Shown: positions 37,856-42,560, counted from the first letter of the stretch. The stretch is DNA of 64,000 nt from Glandiceps talaboti (GCF_964340395.1 NC_135551.1:7150563-7214562), one strand, 5' to 3'. Numbers and translations are program-made. Notes: a model not told the origin generated them from the sequence alone.

Positions 37856-40315
37856 TCCCTCTCCCTCTCCCTCTCCCTCCCTCCCTCCCTCCCTCCCTCC
37901 CTCCGCTGTCGGGGGTACAAAGGCAATGTTGTGTTAGAGAAATCCATTTGCCTATATCATGATACAGTAGAGAGCGAGAGATTATAGAAAACCAGACCAC
38001 ACATAATCTAGCAAAATGCATGTAACGACTCATGATTGGCACTCAGTAAACTGAAAGATAGACTTACAGGTATGAGGAAAGCTAGTGTTTTGCCAGAACC
38101 AGTTTTAGCAGCTCCCAGTATATCTTTTCCTTGGAGAGCCAGGCCTATTGTTTCACGTTGGATTTCTGTTGGTACTTCATACTCCGCCTCCAGTAGTCCA
38201 GTCTGTGTCTTCGTACAAAGTGGAATGTCTGCAAACTTTTCAAGCTTTTGTGAATCAATCTTACAGAGGTAAAAATGCAGAGATTTATTGATTAAGATTT
38301 GAGCATTATGGGACATTTTACAATATACACATCTATGTTTAGTTGGCAGAAATTATTGTAGCCAGTAAGATACAGAAGTGAGTGGTTACCTACATGACAG
38401 CGGACCAACGACTGGACCTTTCAGACTTAGTACAATTTATTTATTTATTAATCTTTCATATACAGACACCAATTCAGTGTATTAGCACTGTTCTACCATT
38501 GAACCTGTTGCAAGATTACGTACACAGAAAAAAAGGGTCAAACTAGGACAAAAAGTTACAGATGCACAGTGTACTTTCATTTTAGTAGATATCTAATTAC
38601 ATTGCCAGACTACATTCTTAAGATGTCTTTTAAATATCGATGGATTCGGAGCTCATCTTATGGATAGGGGTAGATTGTTCCATTGAACAGCACCACTATA
38701 GTGAAATGCCCATTTCCCATATTCAGTTTTAACTGTAGGGATGTATATGTTACCTTTACTGGCCTGTCTTGTGTTATAGAGAGGAATTTGGTTGGAAAGA
38801 CTGAACAATTGTGTTGTGTGCTACACCTCAATCCAAAGTTACTCTCCAACTGCTCTAGTATTAAGCTAGCTACATTTGTAAGTGCTTATACCGTATTCTG
38901 CCACATATACAAAACACATCTTAGCAACTAAAAACCTTTAATAGATAGAAAAGTTGAATGCTTGCACTATTAAACACAGTATTAACAACTGCATTTATGG
39001 GAAAACCTTGTTTGGTGACATCACATGTACATGTACCCAATCTCTTTGCTTGACAAATACACACAGTGTCAAGACAGCAGTTACGGTATATTCATGATGC
39101 CATATCACCAGGGGGTTTCCCATAAACCCTTGCAGGAAATCAATCCCCAAGAGAACTCATCACATGTACATGAATAATGCAGTAGGACATTCAGAAAGTA
39201 CCATACACCAGGTGTACATTGTATTTATTATGCAGTTACTGGTGACGGTACATTCTGAAATTTCCTAAATGCATAATGACATGAATGTTTGTATCCATTC
39301 AATGTGAATATTGTACATGTAGTCCACAGATGACTACATGCATGGACTTATTGTGCACACAAGAGAAGTGCAAAGATCCCCACTAGGTCAGTTACGAACT
39401 CAGCCAACTGTATAATTTAATCATAATACCAGAAAATATTATAAGTATCCAGAATCTATGAAACTATCTATATCAAGCATACAACATATAATGATTAGTT
39501 GTCACTTTTGGTGGAGCTGTCTTTCCTACAGCTAAAATATTGAGGGATCGCCGAACGCCCATCATACACATTTTCTGTTTCCTAAGAATGATTTAGATAG
39601 ATAAAAAACCGAGCCGAGTTCTCTTGATTCCCTGTGCATAGTATGTAAATACACACACTCTCATCCCAGAGTGATTTCACAATCAAATTAATCACATGAC
39701 ATCATCAACACAAATCCACATGGTCATGATCACAGGGGCATGTATTATTGCTTTGATTGCCGTTTTCTTAGGAATATATCGTACGAATCCTGCTGCTACA
39801 AATGTATCAATCTCTATACTAGTAGAAATATTTTCTTTTCTCCTTACTGGTAGGAGTATATAGTCAAAAGGTTGTTATATTTAGTCTGTAGACCTGTAAA
39901 ACAACAATCTATGAAATACTACACGCCCCTATGGTCATGATGGTATACATATATCGCGTGAATAGTAACAGGAATCTTGATCGACATAATTAGGTGTAGT
40001 CTGTGAGTGTTAATTTTCAGCATGAACTTTAAAGGTAGTGGTGTCACCCAACACATACACAAGTATATTAATCACATGTTCTCCATGTGTTGTGGTTTAC
40101 TCAAATCCGCGTGTCCTCACCTCTCAAACACGACGGGAGTAAATTTCATATGTATTAATACTTCAACTTACATCGTTATATCTTTCAGGGAGCAATTTTA
40201 TCTCTCGTTTGTCACCTTGCAATGATTTTATTACAAAGTGCTTCTTCGTTGCTCTCGAAGACTTGCTTTTGCGAGTGTGTCGGTAACCCTTCTGATATCC
40301 ACTGCGCGCAGCCAT
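1..40315 (-). CDS. DDX10: DDX10 / Dbp4-type DEAD-box RNA helicase, spliced gene, 12 coding exons seen, 3' end outside window
   Basis: ATP-dependent RNA helicase of the DDX10/Dbp4 (Hca4) family. In yeast this family acts in the nucleolus on early pre-rRNA processing and U14 snoRNA release. The coding join on the minus strand is 40315-40172, 38259-38068, 37300-37142, 9455-9335, 7501-7387, 6461-6365, 5118-5014, 3992-3830, 3277-3091, 2545-2369, 1436-1031, 27-1. That makes 1893 nt and 631 codons with no stop, and every intron is GT-AG. Motifs in order: Q motif (PTEIQ), I (AKTGSGKT, about residues 99-106), Ia (PTRELA), GG, Ib (TPGR), II (DEAD), III (SAT), IV, V ([10 protein letters not shown]), VI (HRAGRTAR). 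These are followed by the C-terminal extension ([14 protein letters not shown]) and an acidic Ser/Asp tract. Human DDX10 is about 875 residues, so roughly the last 240 should lie to the left. Assignment is by recognition; no search was run. Confidence 0.95.
57..415. mobile_element. Foldback MITE family A, copy 1
   Basis: About 350 bp with long inverted arms. The left end reads AAGTGGCCATAT...; the right end repeats the reverse complement, diverged. Characteristic internal words are ACTTGGCATATGTTG and AAAATTGTTTTATAAAT. Shared with copies at 4.3, 32.9 and 57.3 kb. Confidence 0.7.
676..1019. repeat. Degenerate (TTCA/CCTC)n tract
   Basis: Impure tetranucleotide, CATTCATTCATC alternating with CCCTCCCTCCAT, in DDX10 intron 11. 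It is open in several plus-strand frames with Ser/Pro/His-rich translations, which are not genes. Confidence 0.85.
1031..1436 (-). CDS. DDX10: DDX10 exon 11 (end of extension, acidic Ser/Asp/Glu tract)
   Basis: 406 nt. It begins [18 protein letters not shown], corresponding to human SLGLAVAPRVRFLQK. It then runs into a low-complexity acidic tract of [15 protein letters not shown] repeats, likely disordered and possibly phosphorylated by CK2 (inference), and [11 protein letters not shown] (human LKVKRHNVFGL). It ends DEDETSSLQ before donor GTTAGT. The Ser/Asp region is an internal near-repeat of about 36 nt on the DNA level. The plus-strand reading frames over it are shadows. Confidence 0.93.
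1486..1637 (-). mobile_element. tRNA-derived SINE copy 1
   Basis: The minus strand contains an A-box-like TGGCCGAGTGG (1614-1624) followed by GTTAAACCACTTGCC. It ends with the conserved block GGTACTACGGTTTCCTCCTG. It shares this structure with the copy at 40.9-41.1 kb. It lies in DDX10 intron 10, next to exon 11. Confidence 0.6.
1868..2312. repeat. Dispersed repeat G (TAGGTCACTCATATTTTC), copy 1
   Basis: Ends CCCTTAGGTCACTCATATTT, TCCTTGGCTGAACAAAGAAAAATATTGGG and contains TTTTTCTTTGATCATACTAG and GGTTCTGCTGTGTTCAAAAT. The same order of words recurs at 5735-6030, 6040-6356, 8925-9250 and 18955-19215. Confidence 0.55.
2369..2545 (-). CDS. DDX10: DDX10 exon 10 (C-terminal extension)
   Basis: 177 nt encoding [40 protein letters not shown] and [18 protein letters not shown]. 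It matches the DBP4/DDX10 C-terminal extension (human RCFVSYVRSVYLMKDKEVFD). This block separates this family from other DEAD-box helicases. Acceptor CTTTTGCAG, donor GTAAGT. The Phe codon is split TT|T into exon 11. Confidence 0.94.
2762..3030. repeat. (GGTT)n/(CATT)n plus diverged copies of the 43-bp satellite
   Basis: GGTTGGTT and CATTCATT microsatellites (2762-2822) are followed by units like AAATATAGCACTATTGGTGA...GAGCCAGACAATAAAATGTA. Reverse complemented, these match the 43-bp satellite at 53.6-54.2 kb. Confidence 0.6.
3091..3277 (-). CDS. DDX10: DDX10 exon 9 (motif VI)
   Basis: 187 nt. It completes the split Asp and encodes [37 protein letters not shown] and [28 protein letters not shown] is motif VI with both arginine-finger positions. 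Acceptor TTTAAACTAG. The donor is GTTTGT, weaker than the GTAAGT used by most of the exons, which makes this a candidate for inefficient splicing. The last codon is split AG|G. Confidence 0.95.
3636..3780. repeat. (GACA)n microsatellite with CACA and AAAC ends
   Basis: About 25 GACA units with GATA, GGCA, ACAC and AAAC variants. It lies in DDX10 intron 8, 50 bp after the exon 8 donor. It is open on the minus strand as a Cys/Leu/Ser repeat, which is spurious. Confidence 0.9.
3830..3992 (-). CDS. DDX10: DDX10 exon 8 (motif V, first part)
   Basis: 163 nt starting at acceptor [44 protein letters not shown], then [14 protein letters not shown]. Motif V ([10 protein letters not shown]) is cut after the G of its Asp codon, before donor GTAAGT (3829-3824). 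A (GACA)n array begins about 50 nt downstream of the donor, so a naive ORF call runs on into the repeat. Confidence 0.95.
4274..4636. mobile_element. Foldback MITE family A, copy 2
   Basis: Starts TTAAAGTGGCCATATGGATT and ends with CCTCATCCATGAGGCCACTT, so the terminal inverted repeat is evident. Arms exceed 100 bp. It lies in DDX10 intron 7. Confidence 0.75.
5014..5118 (-). CDS. DDX10: DDX10 exon 7 (motif IV)
   Basis: 35 codons, phase 0 at both ends: [20 protein letters not shown], then [15 protein letters not shown]. It corresponds to human NYIVCELQQKISVLYSFLRSHLKKKSIVFFSSCKE, including motif IV (LVFLASCK). Acceptor CGTATTCAG, donor GTAAAC. It is too short to stand out as an ORF. Confidence 0.94.
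5735..6356. repeat. Dispersed repeat G, two adjacent copies
   Basis: The first unit ends GGCCCCCTATGTCACTCATA (near 6022). The second ends CCCCTTAGGTCACTCGTATT and ATATTGGGG (near 6342). It lies in DDX10 intron 6, directly next to exon 6. Confidence 0.5.
6365..6461 (-). CDS. DDX10: DDX10 exon 6 (linker to RecA domain 2)
   Basis: 97 nt. It completes the split Lys and encodes [20 protein letters not shown] and [12 protein letters not shown], matching the human SVKDLARLSLKNPEYVWVH...STPATLEQ segment between the two RecA-like domains. Acceptor TTTTCTACAG, donor GTAATT, phase 0 at the 3' end. Confidence 0.94.
7387..7501 (-). CDS. DDX10: DDX10 exon 5 (motifs II and III)
   Basis: 115 nt. It finishes the split Val and encodes [19 protein letters not shown], then [21 protein letters not shown] is motif II (Walker B, Mg-ATP hydrolysis) and SAT is motif III. 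Acceptor ATGTTACAG, donor GTAAGT (7386-7381). The Lys codon after TQT is split AA|A with exon 6. Confidence 0.96.
7606..7765. mobile_element. Foldback element D
   Basis: The arm TTCTTGGAAGAGAATCACAA...CGCCGACATCTCATTAGCAT pairs with ATGCTGATGAGATGTCGTCG...TTTGCTTCCAAGAA. Arms are about 65 bp with a loop that includes ACCCCTGAC. It lies in DDX10 intron 4. A related fragment (GCTGACATCTCATCAG...) lies at 12225-12325. Confidence 0.65.
7964..8287. repeat. 65-bp minisatellite, five units
   Basis: The unit begins GTGACTAAAAGGCCTTCTTG and contains GTACCAGTCTGGTAATTAGT. Unit starts are at 7964, 8029, 8097, 8162 and 8227. The 68-bp second unit carries a 3-bp insertion. It lies in DDX10 intron 4. Confidence 0.85.
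8925..9250. repeat. Dispersed repeat G, diverged copy
   Basis: Recognisable by GGGCCCCTTATGTCACCGGT and TTTTCTTTACCCAGCTAAAC. It lies immediately downstream of DDX10 exon 4, in intron 4. Confidence 0.45.
9335..9455 (-). CDS. DDX10: DDX10 exon 4 (motif Ib)
   Basis: 40 codons plus 1 nt. Acceptor TCTTGTAG, donor GTACGT. It encodes [20 protein letters not shown] and [24 protein letters not shown] is motif Ib. The last base is the G of the Val that opens VLDEAD, so motif II is split between this exon and the next. Confidence 0.95.
9930..10330 (+). repeat. Dispersed repeat F, copy 1 (GGTCTAAAATGGGG words)
   Basis: A G-run followed by TGTATATGTGCCACCCTTTG, then repeated GGTCTAAAATGGGGTC. It ends near GGCCTGGACTTTCCAGCACT. 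Matches the inverted copy at 24.15-24.6 kb. Confidence 0.5.
10641..10740. repeat. (GAACA)n pentanucleotide
   Basis: About 20 near-perfect units with one AAAGA variant. Related GAACTGATCT units precede it (10616-10650). Confidence 0.9.
10980..11300. repeat. About 130-bp tandem repeat, 2.5 units
   Basis: Each unit carries a CCACCCTC-rich start, CACATGCTGGTA...ATATTTCTNTTTTG and AGCACCACCA...GAGTT.TGTNAAC. The units are moderately diverged. Confidence 0.55.
14898..15236 (+). mobile_element. TIR element family B, copy 1
   Basis: Begins TGTGTGGTTCCGGTTACGCT and ends AGGTGGGGTCGGGTAGCTGG. Both ends carry a form of CCGGTTAC in inverted orientation. The interior shares CTTCTCATCAGATG and other words with the copy at 40.4 kb, in opposite orientation. 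Confidence 0.65.
16139..16470 (-). repeat. Dispersed repeat E, copy 1
   Basis: Shares TTAGAGCAAGTGTGTATTTG, GGCAGATGTCAT and a CTGGTCAGGACA block, in opposite orientation, with the copy at 20840-21220. A more diverged relative is at 16940-17100. Likely a DNA-transposon remnant. Confidence 0.5.
16675..16935. mobile_element. Foldback element C
   Basis: The left arm from about 16683 (TATAAAGTTGGTGT...CAGATTCTG...GGCCTCAGATCC) is the reverse complement of the right arm (GGATCTGAGGCTATCTGACG...CACCAACTTTATTCTC). Arms are about 95 bp with a short unique centre. No coding capacity. Confidence 0.7.
18650..18960. repeat. 45-bp minisatellite with an inverted partial unit
   Basis: Four and a half units of GACTTGTCTTGTTGTTACTC...TTCTATAACAACA, starting 18650, 18695, 18740, 18785 and 18830. 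Unit length is a multiple of three, so the array reads as an in-frame peptide repeat. At 18900-18960 CTTGAGATAACACCAAGACA and CTTCTTGAGATAGTAAC are inverted relics, making a potential stem. Confidence 0.8.
18955..19215. repeat. Dispersed repeat G, copy at 19 kb
   Basis: GGTTCTGCAGTGTTCGAAAT, TTTTTCTTTGATATTACTGG, CCCCTTAGGTCACCCATATT and AAAATATTGGGG occur in the same order as in the other copies. Confidence 0.55.
20840..21220 (+). repeat. Dispersed repeat E, copy 2
   Basis: Opposite orientation to copy 1. It contains GTCAGGACATTTTGTCT, TTAGAGCAAGTGTGTATGTG and CAGATCTGCAGACTGCATGA, and ends at GGCCTTATC after a T run. Confidence 0.5.
21316..21370. repeat. (GAATA)n pentanucleotide, probable 3' tail of the LINE
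   Basis: About ten copies of GAATA with a CCGGTA interruption. Read on the minus strand it is (TATTC)n and would sit exactly where the LINE at 22440-22120 ends once the SINE is removed. Simple-repeat 3' tails are usual in several LINE clades. The link is inference. Confidence 0.5.
21547..22040 (+). mobile_element. tRNA-derived SINE nested in the LINE, with 13-bp target-site duplication
   Basis: A Pol III B box GGTTCGAGTCC lies at 21570-21580. The body has no coding potential and ends in an A-rich tail (21976-22040). The sequence AATGTATAATTTT occurs immediately before (21534-21546) and immediately after (22041-22053), as expected of an LINE-mobilised insertion. The A box is not evident, so the copy is probably slightly 5'-truncated. 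Confidence 0.75.
22120..22440 (-). mobile_element. LINE fragment: C-terminal zinc-knuckle-like end of a non-LTR retrotransposon ORF2, frameshifted
   Basis: Minus-strand reading gives [19 protein letters not shown] in one frame. After a shift near 22335-22345 it gives [37 protein letters not shown]. The pattern CxxC...EDExHF...C..Y...R is the conserved C-terminal motif of many invertebrate LINE ORF2 proteins. The frameshift and lack of upstream reverse transcriptase show a dead, 5'-truncated copy. Its 3' part appears to continue to about 21316, interrupted by a SINE (next entry). Confidence 0.7.
22655..22930. repeat. 28- to 29-bp minisatellite
   Basis: About nine units of GAGAGGGGTAAATAATAACC plus CCGGTAACA or variants such as CATGGTAAA. 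Spurious ORFs cross it in the minus frames. Confidence 0.85.
24150..24600 (-). repeat. Dispersed repeat F, copy 2
   Basis: Inverted relative to copy 1: CCCCATTTTAGACC repeated four to five times, then AAAGGGTGGCACAACCTGTA and a C-run. Confidence 0.5.
25195..26604. repeat. 1.4-kb TACA tetranucleotide array with interspersed ATGTACAT
   Basis: More than 340 TACA units. From about 25260 to 26300 the array is broken every 20-60 bp by TGTACA, creating self-complementary ATGTACAT. The right 300 bp (26300-26604) is nearly pure. Because TACA has no stop in any frame on either strand, it yields open frames of more than 400 codons (YIHT or MYVC), none of which is a gene. Confidence 0.97.
27190..28100. 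repeat. Degenerate ~190-bp tandem repeat
   Basis: Recurring order CTTCTTGTACAGACCTATAG, TGGCACCATAACTTTCCCAA, ATACAGCAATGTCATCAGAC, AGAATCT. About four diverged units, one split by the hAT-like element at 27424-27710. Confidence 0.5.
27424..27710. mobile_element. Short hAT-like non-autonomous element with CAGGGCT termini
   Basis: 287 bp beginning CAGGGCTCAAAATTAAC and ending GTTAATTCCAAGCCCTG, an inverted repeat of 17 bp with two mismatches. Internal inverted blocks TGGTAGCCCACT recur. The flanks show TTATA-like sequence on both sides but no clean 8-bp duplication. It has landed inside a degenerate tandem repeat (27190-28100). Confidence 0.6.
28694..28770. repeat. Near-perfect 30-bp hairpin
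   Basis: TGTGAGTTACCAGAATCACA...GCTATTTTCC pairs with GGAAATAGCATG...TAACTCACA with one bulged T. The loop is GAGGCCAAAGGCC. It is probably the core of a small foldback element. Confidence 0.65.
29060..29194. repeat. 53-bp minisatellite, left block
   Basis: Units of ACTACAAAACCAAGGTGACT, ATAGCATTCCAAATAGGCAG and CATTGTGTTTTTT. It continues at 30362 after the inserted TIR element. Confidence 0.8.
29195..30368. mobile_element. 1.17-kb TIR element inserted in the 53-bp minisatellite
   Basis: Left end GCAGTGTTTTCCCCAG, right end CTGGGGAGAACACTGC: 16-bp terminal inverted repeats with one mismatch. The same minisatellite stands on both sides, and CAGTG flanks both ends (possible 5-bp target duplication, although it also matches the element terminus). 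The CAGTG...TIR is reminiscent of hAT elements. An 82-codon minus-strand ORF inside (29160-29408) matches nothing that I recognise. Confidence 0.6.
30362..30900. repeat. 53/62-bp minisatellite, right block
   Basis: About ten units. Some carry a 9-bp TTATAATAG expansion, giving alternating 53- and 62-bp lengths (GTGACTATTATAATAGCGTT against GTGACTATAGCG), so there is higher-order structure. Confidence 0.85.
31190..31380. repeat. Inverted units of the 53-bp minisatellite
   Basis: AATGCTGCCTAATAGAAACG, CTATAGTCACCTTGGTTTTG and TAGTAAAAAAACAC are reverse complements of the array at 30.4-30.9 kb. Three units are present. Confidence 0.75.
31395..31790 (+). repeat. Dispersed repeat H, copy 1
   Basis: Starts with a duplicated CTGGCATCAATGTGATTGCT and continues GAACTTCATTTTC, CGAAAACATTCATG, AACAGGTTCTGTATTTACTA. 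It matches 34420-34612 in inverted orientation. Confidence 0.5.
31787..31905. repeat. 31-bp minisatellite, about four units
   Basis: Unit GTCTAAATACACTGTATGTG ACACTAGACAA, nearly perfect in the last three copies. Confidence 0.8.
32262..32872. repeat. 15-bp minisatellite, about 40 units
   Basis: Unit TCCCTGATATATCTA with TGGTCTATCAA variants. The 15-bp period is in frame, so both strands read as peptide repeats (SLIYL on plus, GIDIS on minus). There is no start context or flanking gene structure. Not coding. Confidence 0.9.
32942..33272. mobile_element. Foldback MITE family A, copy 3
   Basis: Same arms as the other copies: the left arm includes ATTTGGATGAGGATTGGGTA, and the right end is CCTCATCCATATGGCCACG. 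The left terminus is slightly degraded. Confidence 0.75.
33500..33970. repeat. 75- to 80-bp degenerate tandem repeat
   Basis: Repeated TTTTTCAGTGACAATCTTC, GACAAACTTGGAACACTT, TTCATCTACATGA and TAAATTCAATAAAATAT blocks, six or so diverged units. Confidence 0.65.
34420..34612 (-). repeat. Dispersed repeat H, copy 2
   Basis: Reverse complement of copy 1: ATTAGAAGTAAATTTTAATC, ATAGAACCTGTTATCA, GAAGTTCAGCAATCGTATTG, ending in a run of 15 C. Confidence 0.5.
34700..35064 (-). mobile_element. Possible tRNA-derived SINE
   Basis: The minus strand starts near TTAGTTAGATTGGCTGC and has a B-box-like GGTTCAAGGCT (35025-35015) about 36 nt on. That spacing fits a tRNA-derived promoter. No second copy or clear target-site duplication was found. 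Confidence 0.35.
37142..37300 (-). CDS. DDX10: DDX10 exon 3 (motif Ia and GG)
   Basis: 53 codons, phase 0 at both ends. It starts [19 protein letters not shown], continues [15 protein letters not shown] (motif Ia, RNA contact) and ends [10 protein letters not shown] before donor GTATGG. The acceptor tract (TATATTTTTAAAAG) is unusually purine-rich near the AG. This exon is the upstream partner of the very long intron 3. The plus-strand ORF over it is a shadow. Confidence 0.95.
37440..37606 (+). mobile_element. Probable LINE 3'-end fragment
   Basis: The plus strand shows TTGTGGGTTATCCAAGTAAT followed by a T-rich stretch and ends TACTGAAATAAACTAAACTA. This layout is typical of a LINE 3' UTR and tail. 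No coding remnant is visible. Confidence 0.35.
37746..37907. repeat. (TC)n / (CTGTCT)n / (CCCT)n compound microsatellite
   Basis: Pyrimidine tract in DDX10 intron 2, about 160 bp downstream of the exon 2 donor. It is purine-rich on the transcribed (minus) strand: GAGAGA then GGGAGGG. Ser/Leu or Arg/Glu ORFs across it are spurious. Confidence 0.92.
38068..38259 (-). CDS. DDX10: DDX10 exon 2 (Q motif and Walker A)
   Basis: 64 codons, phase 0 at both ends, acceptor ...CTCTGTAAG and donor GTAAGT (38067-38062). It encodes [14 protein letters not shown], then [17 protein letters not shown] (Q motif) and [15 protein letters not shown] (motif I, Walker A, ATP binding). The stretch [23 protein letters not shown] is almost the same as human DDX10, which makes this the strongest single identifier of the gene. 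Confidence 0.96.
38430..38900 (-). mobile_element. CR1/L2-like LINE 3' end in DDX10 intron 1
   Basis: The minus strand reads [16 protein letters not shown], then [20 protein letters not shown], the conserved C-terminal ORF2 motif of CR1/L2-like LINEs (RTxxGxxxFxYxGAxxWNxLP). SIR* has an in-frame stop where the family continues, then [11 protein letters not shown]. The 3' end is a TAAATAAATAAAT tail near 38440. It is a decayed copy. Confidence 0.72.
40172..40315 (-). CDS. DDX10: DDX10 exon 1 (start codon, basic N-terminus)
   Basis: 48 codons starting at ATG 40315 ([13 protein letters not shown]...) and ending LLPERYND before donor GTAAGT (40171-40166). The N-terminus is Lys/Arg-rich, as expected for a nucleolar helicase. 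The last residues plus exon 2 give the family pattern of a Tyr eight residues before a Phe ([12 protein letters not shown]; compare human YEKINVNEITRF), which confirms the junction. Splice phase is 0. The Met sits in the context CCAAGATGGC. This exon is not obvious as an ORF because an unrelated plus-strand frame is also open here. Confidence 0.88.
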
Positions 40316-40424
40316 CTTGGAAATTCCGGATGTTACCGAAGATGTTCGACTGTTACCGAACGCTCACGTGGTTTAAATATCGACGCTCTTTTGTTTGGTA
40401 AAAGGTATTTGCATAAGCCTGTTA
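40316..40424 (-). promoter_or_regulatory. DDX10: DDX10 core promoter / 5' UTR with CACGTG E-box and AAGATGGC at the ATG
   Basis: This short, locally CpG-containing stretch lies between the start codon and an upstream TIR element. A palindromic CACGTG E-box lies at 40365-40370, 50 bp upstream of the ATG. The start codon itself is embedded in CCAAGATGGC (minus strand), which resembles the YY1-type motif found at the 5' ends of many housekeeping genes. Two TGTTACCGAA repeats (minus: TTCGGTAACA) lie at 40331-40360. MYC/MAX binding of E-boxes in ribosome-biogenesis genes is established in vertebrates; its use here is inference. Confidence 0.45.
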
Positions 40425-40431
40425 GATTCCG

Positions 40432-40730
40432 GTTACCCGACCCCACCTAGTTTTTCACGTCGACCCTAAACTTTTTTTTAGGTATTCGAAAATAATAAAT
40501 TGTGTGAAGTCTTGCAAGAAATAGTGGATATGGAAACTGACATCAACAGACAATACAAAACTGTTCTTCCTGGCATTTTGTAATGGCTGTACATCTGATG
40601 AGAAGAAACCAATAACACAGCGACCACATGGAAAAACAACAGAACACATAACTATCTGAACTAGACAATCACATATGAAAAAATACATATGTAAATAAAT
40701 AAATTGAGCGTAATCGGAACCACACATTTT
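40432..40730 (-). mobile_element. TIR element family B, copy 2, just upstream of DDX10
   Basis: Plus strand starts TTCCGGTTACCCGACCCCAC and ends GCGTAATCGGAACCACACA, the reverse complement of copy 1. It sits only about 115 bp upstream of the DDX10 start codon, so it may bound or supply promoter sequence. Confidence 0.65.
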
Positions 40731-40944
40731 TTTTTGTTAGGTCGTATCCGCTTTCGATCCGCTGGAAATTGTAGGAAGTGAAATTATGAATGCTTACAAT
40801 TCTAATTTTTTTTTCTTCCAAGTATGATTGCAGGTTATTTATCAATTTATCACAGTATATGTTTTAAAAAAAATAAAGAAAAATAAAAAAAATAACTCTA
40901 CGCCATGCCATGGCTTAATAATAATCTTTTATACGCGTCTCCCA

Positions 40945-41145
40945 AAATGTCCAGTGAGGGCCATCCCTCATGGGTTCAGTGTTAATGCAGGAGGAAACCG
41001 GAGTACCCAGGGAAAACCTGCATTGTTCGGTAGAGTCAAACTAAACGACACCCTTCTTACTTACAGCGGACCCTGAGGTGGCGAACGCCGACCGCAGTGG
41101 TAAGAGGCAAGTCACGTGGTTTAACCACGAGGCCACGGTGCATGT
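40945..41145 (-). mobile_element. tRNA-derived SINE copy 2
   Basis: The minus strand reads GTGGCCTCGTGGTTAAACCA, then a GC-rich body, then GGGTACTCCGGTTTCCTCC. It is homologous to the copy at 1486-1637 over its whole length. It lies about 0.6 kb upstream of the DDX10 start codon. Confidence 0.62.
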
Positions 41146-41219
41146 GAGCCTCATATTAAATGATTGGTCCTAGAAGTTGGCAATTATAACAGTAACCATT
41201 AATTGACTAATTAAAATCA

Positions 41220-42188
41220 GTCATTCATTCATTCATTCATGTAAGAAATTTACTGTTTCCACACTTAATCACTTCGAGGATTGGGTTTTGTTTTTGATAT
41301 AGCTGCGTTTCTTCCACTTTATTGTCTGTTAGTGTTTTGCTCCAGCTCGAAAGTGTTTAAATCGTCTCGCTATAAGCTCGACCTGCTTGTTTCTGAATCA
41401 AAAATGCGATGATATCTCAATAGACTTTTATTAGGATTTCACTGTACTTTGTACATCCATAAGCAATTTAATAAACGAAAAAGCGAAAAAAAACCAACAC
41501 CCAGGTTGTTGAGAACAAATCCGGAAAAGTACAAAGTAACTAAACGATAACGAATTCTTTAAAGCATAATCGAAAATGAGTATCATCATGCATCCATAGT
41601 GTAACTTGTGTTCCACTCTTCTACAGCGAGTTACATGTTAGCTTAAAACATGAAACAAAATGTTATCTCACGCTACAAAAATTCTTACCAACACCATGCT
41701 GCATATTTGTCTGTATTAACGACAATTGTTACACGTATCGTTCATGGATGGAGATCACAGTAACTCACACAAACTTGAAAATGTAGCAAACTGTTTTGTA
41801 GTGTTATTTTTGTCCTAGACAATGAAACTATGTATTTAAAAAAAATGTAAGCAAGAATTCTGATCACTGAGAGTTAGCCGTTGAATTTCAGCATGTTAAA
41901 ATTAAGATTTGCCAAGTCTGGCGACGATAGCGCGACATTCGAAGTCTGTTTCAGGTCAGCTGGCTTCTACTATATATTGTTACTGACTCTGAAATCATTA
42001 CTCAAAATGTTCGCCCTCTGTTAAATTTTTCTGATTAGGTACCATGCAGCTAGGCGTTATTCACTCATTCGACGTACAGGTCAGGGCCTTATCAAACTTT
42101 TAAAAACAGTGCCGAGGTTTCATATTAAATGGAGATAAAGGTGAGACTAATTAATTTTGCTTCATATTTTCATAGGGTACCCAGAATT
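41220..42188. other. No gene seen
   Basis: AT-rich intergenic DNA upstream of DDX10 with a short (TTCA)n at 41221-41240. No splice-supported coding exon was found. Confidence 0.5.
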
Positions 42189-42437
42189 TCATAAGAGTCG
42201 CCAGGCCTCTCTAAAAATTTGTGTATTCAATTCCCACCATGTCTCGCAGTCTGCATCAGCTCTCTTTCTGACCAGACTTGAGGAGGTTTCATAACTCGAC
42301 TTTAGAGAGCTCGCCCGAGGCAAAGTTTTAAAACGACTATTTTTGTTCTCTAAGCCTAAAGATATACTGTAAACCCCATCTTTGTTCACCTTGAAATTAC
42401 CTTTATGTGATTGCAGGGTGCTTGTAGAGGGGGCCAT
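42189..42437 (-). CDS. Unassigned ORF, 82 codons
   Basis: MAPSTSTLQSHKGNFKVNKD... then GVYSISLGLENKN, RKRADADCETWWELNTQIF, stop. It lies in a locally GC-richer stretch 2 kb upstream of DDX10. GxFxVxKDGVYSISL is faintly like a C1q/TNF-type beta strand, but the rest does not follow that fold. A neighbouring 75-codon minus-strand ORF (42654-42881) could be related or chance. Confidence 0.15.
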   Translation of the reverse strand: MAPSTSTLQSHKGNFKVNKDGVYSISLGLENKNSRFKTLPRASSLKSSYETSSSLVRKRADADCETWWELNTQIFREAWRLL

Positions 42438-42516
42438 TTGTCATTATAACTCGGATATTCATGGTTGGGATGGGGGCCTAAGACGACATTTCACAACTAC
42501 TACAATATCAAGTGCC

Positions 42517-42520
<4 letters not shown>

Positions 42521-42559
<39 letters not shown>

Positions 42560-42560
42560 G
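42521..42560. repeat. (GACA)10 microsatellite
   Basis: Perfect array CAGACAGACAGACAGACAGA. Same motif as the array at 3.6 kb. Confidence 0.9.

Noticed and set aside
37704-38042. Arg/Glu- and Ser/Leu-repeat ORFs
   Set aside because: They arise from the TC/GA microsatellite inside DDX10 intron 2.
38036-38272. Plus-strand 78-codon ORF
   Set aside because: Antisense shadow of DDX10 exon 2 (Walker A exon).
40238-40450. Plus-strand 70-codon ORF over the DDX10 start
   Set aside because: Shadow of exon 1. The minus strand gives a correctly spliced start that continues into the helicase.
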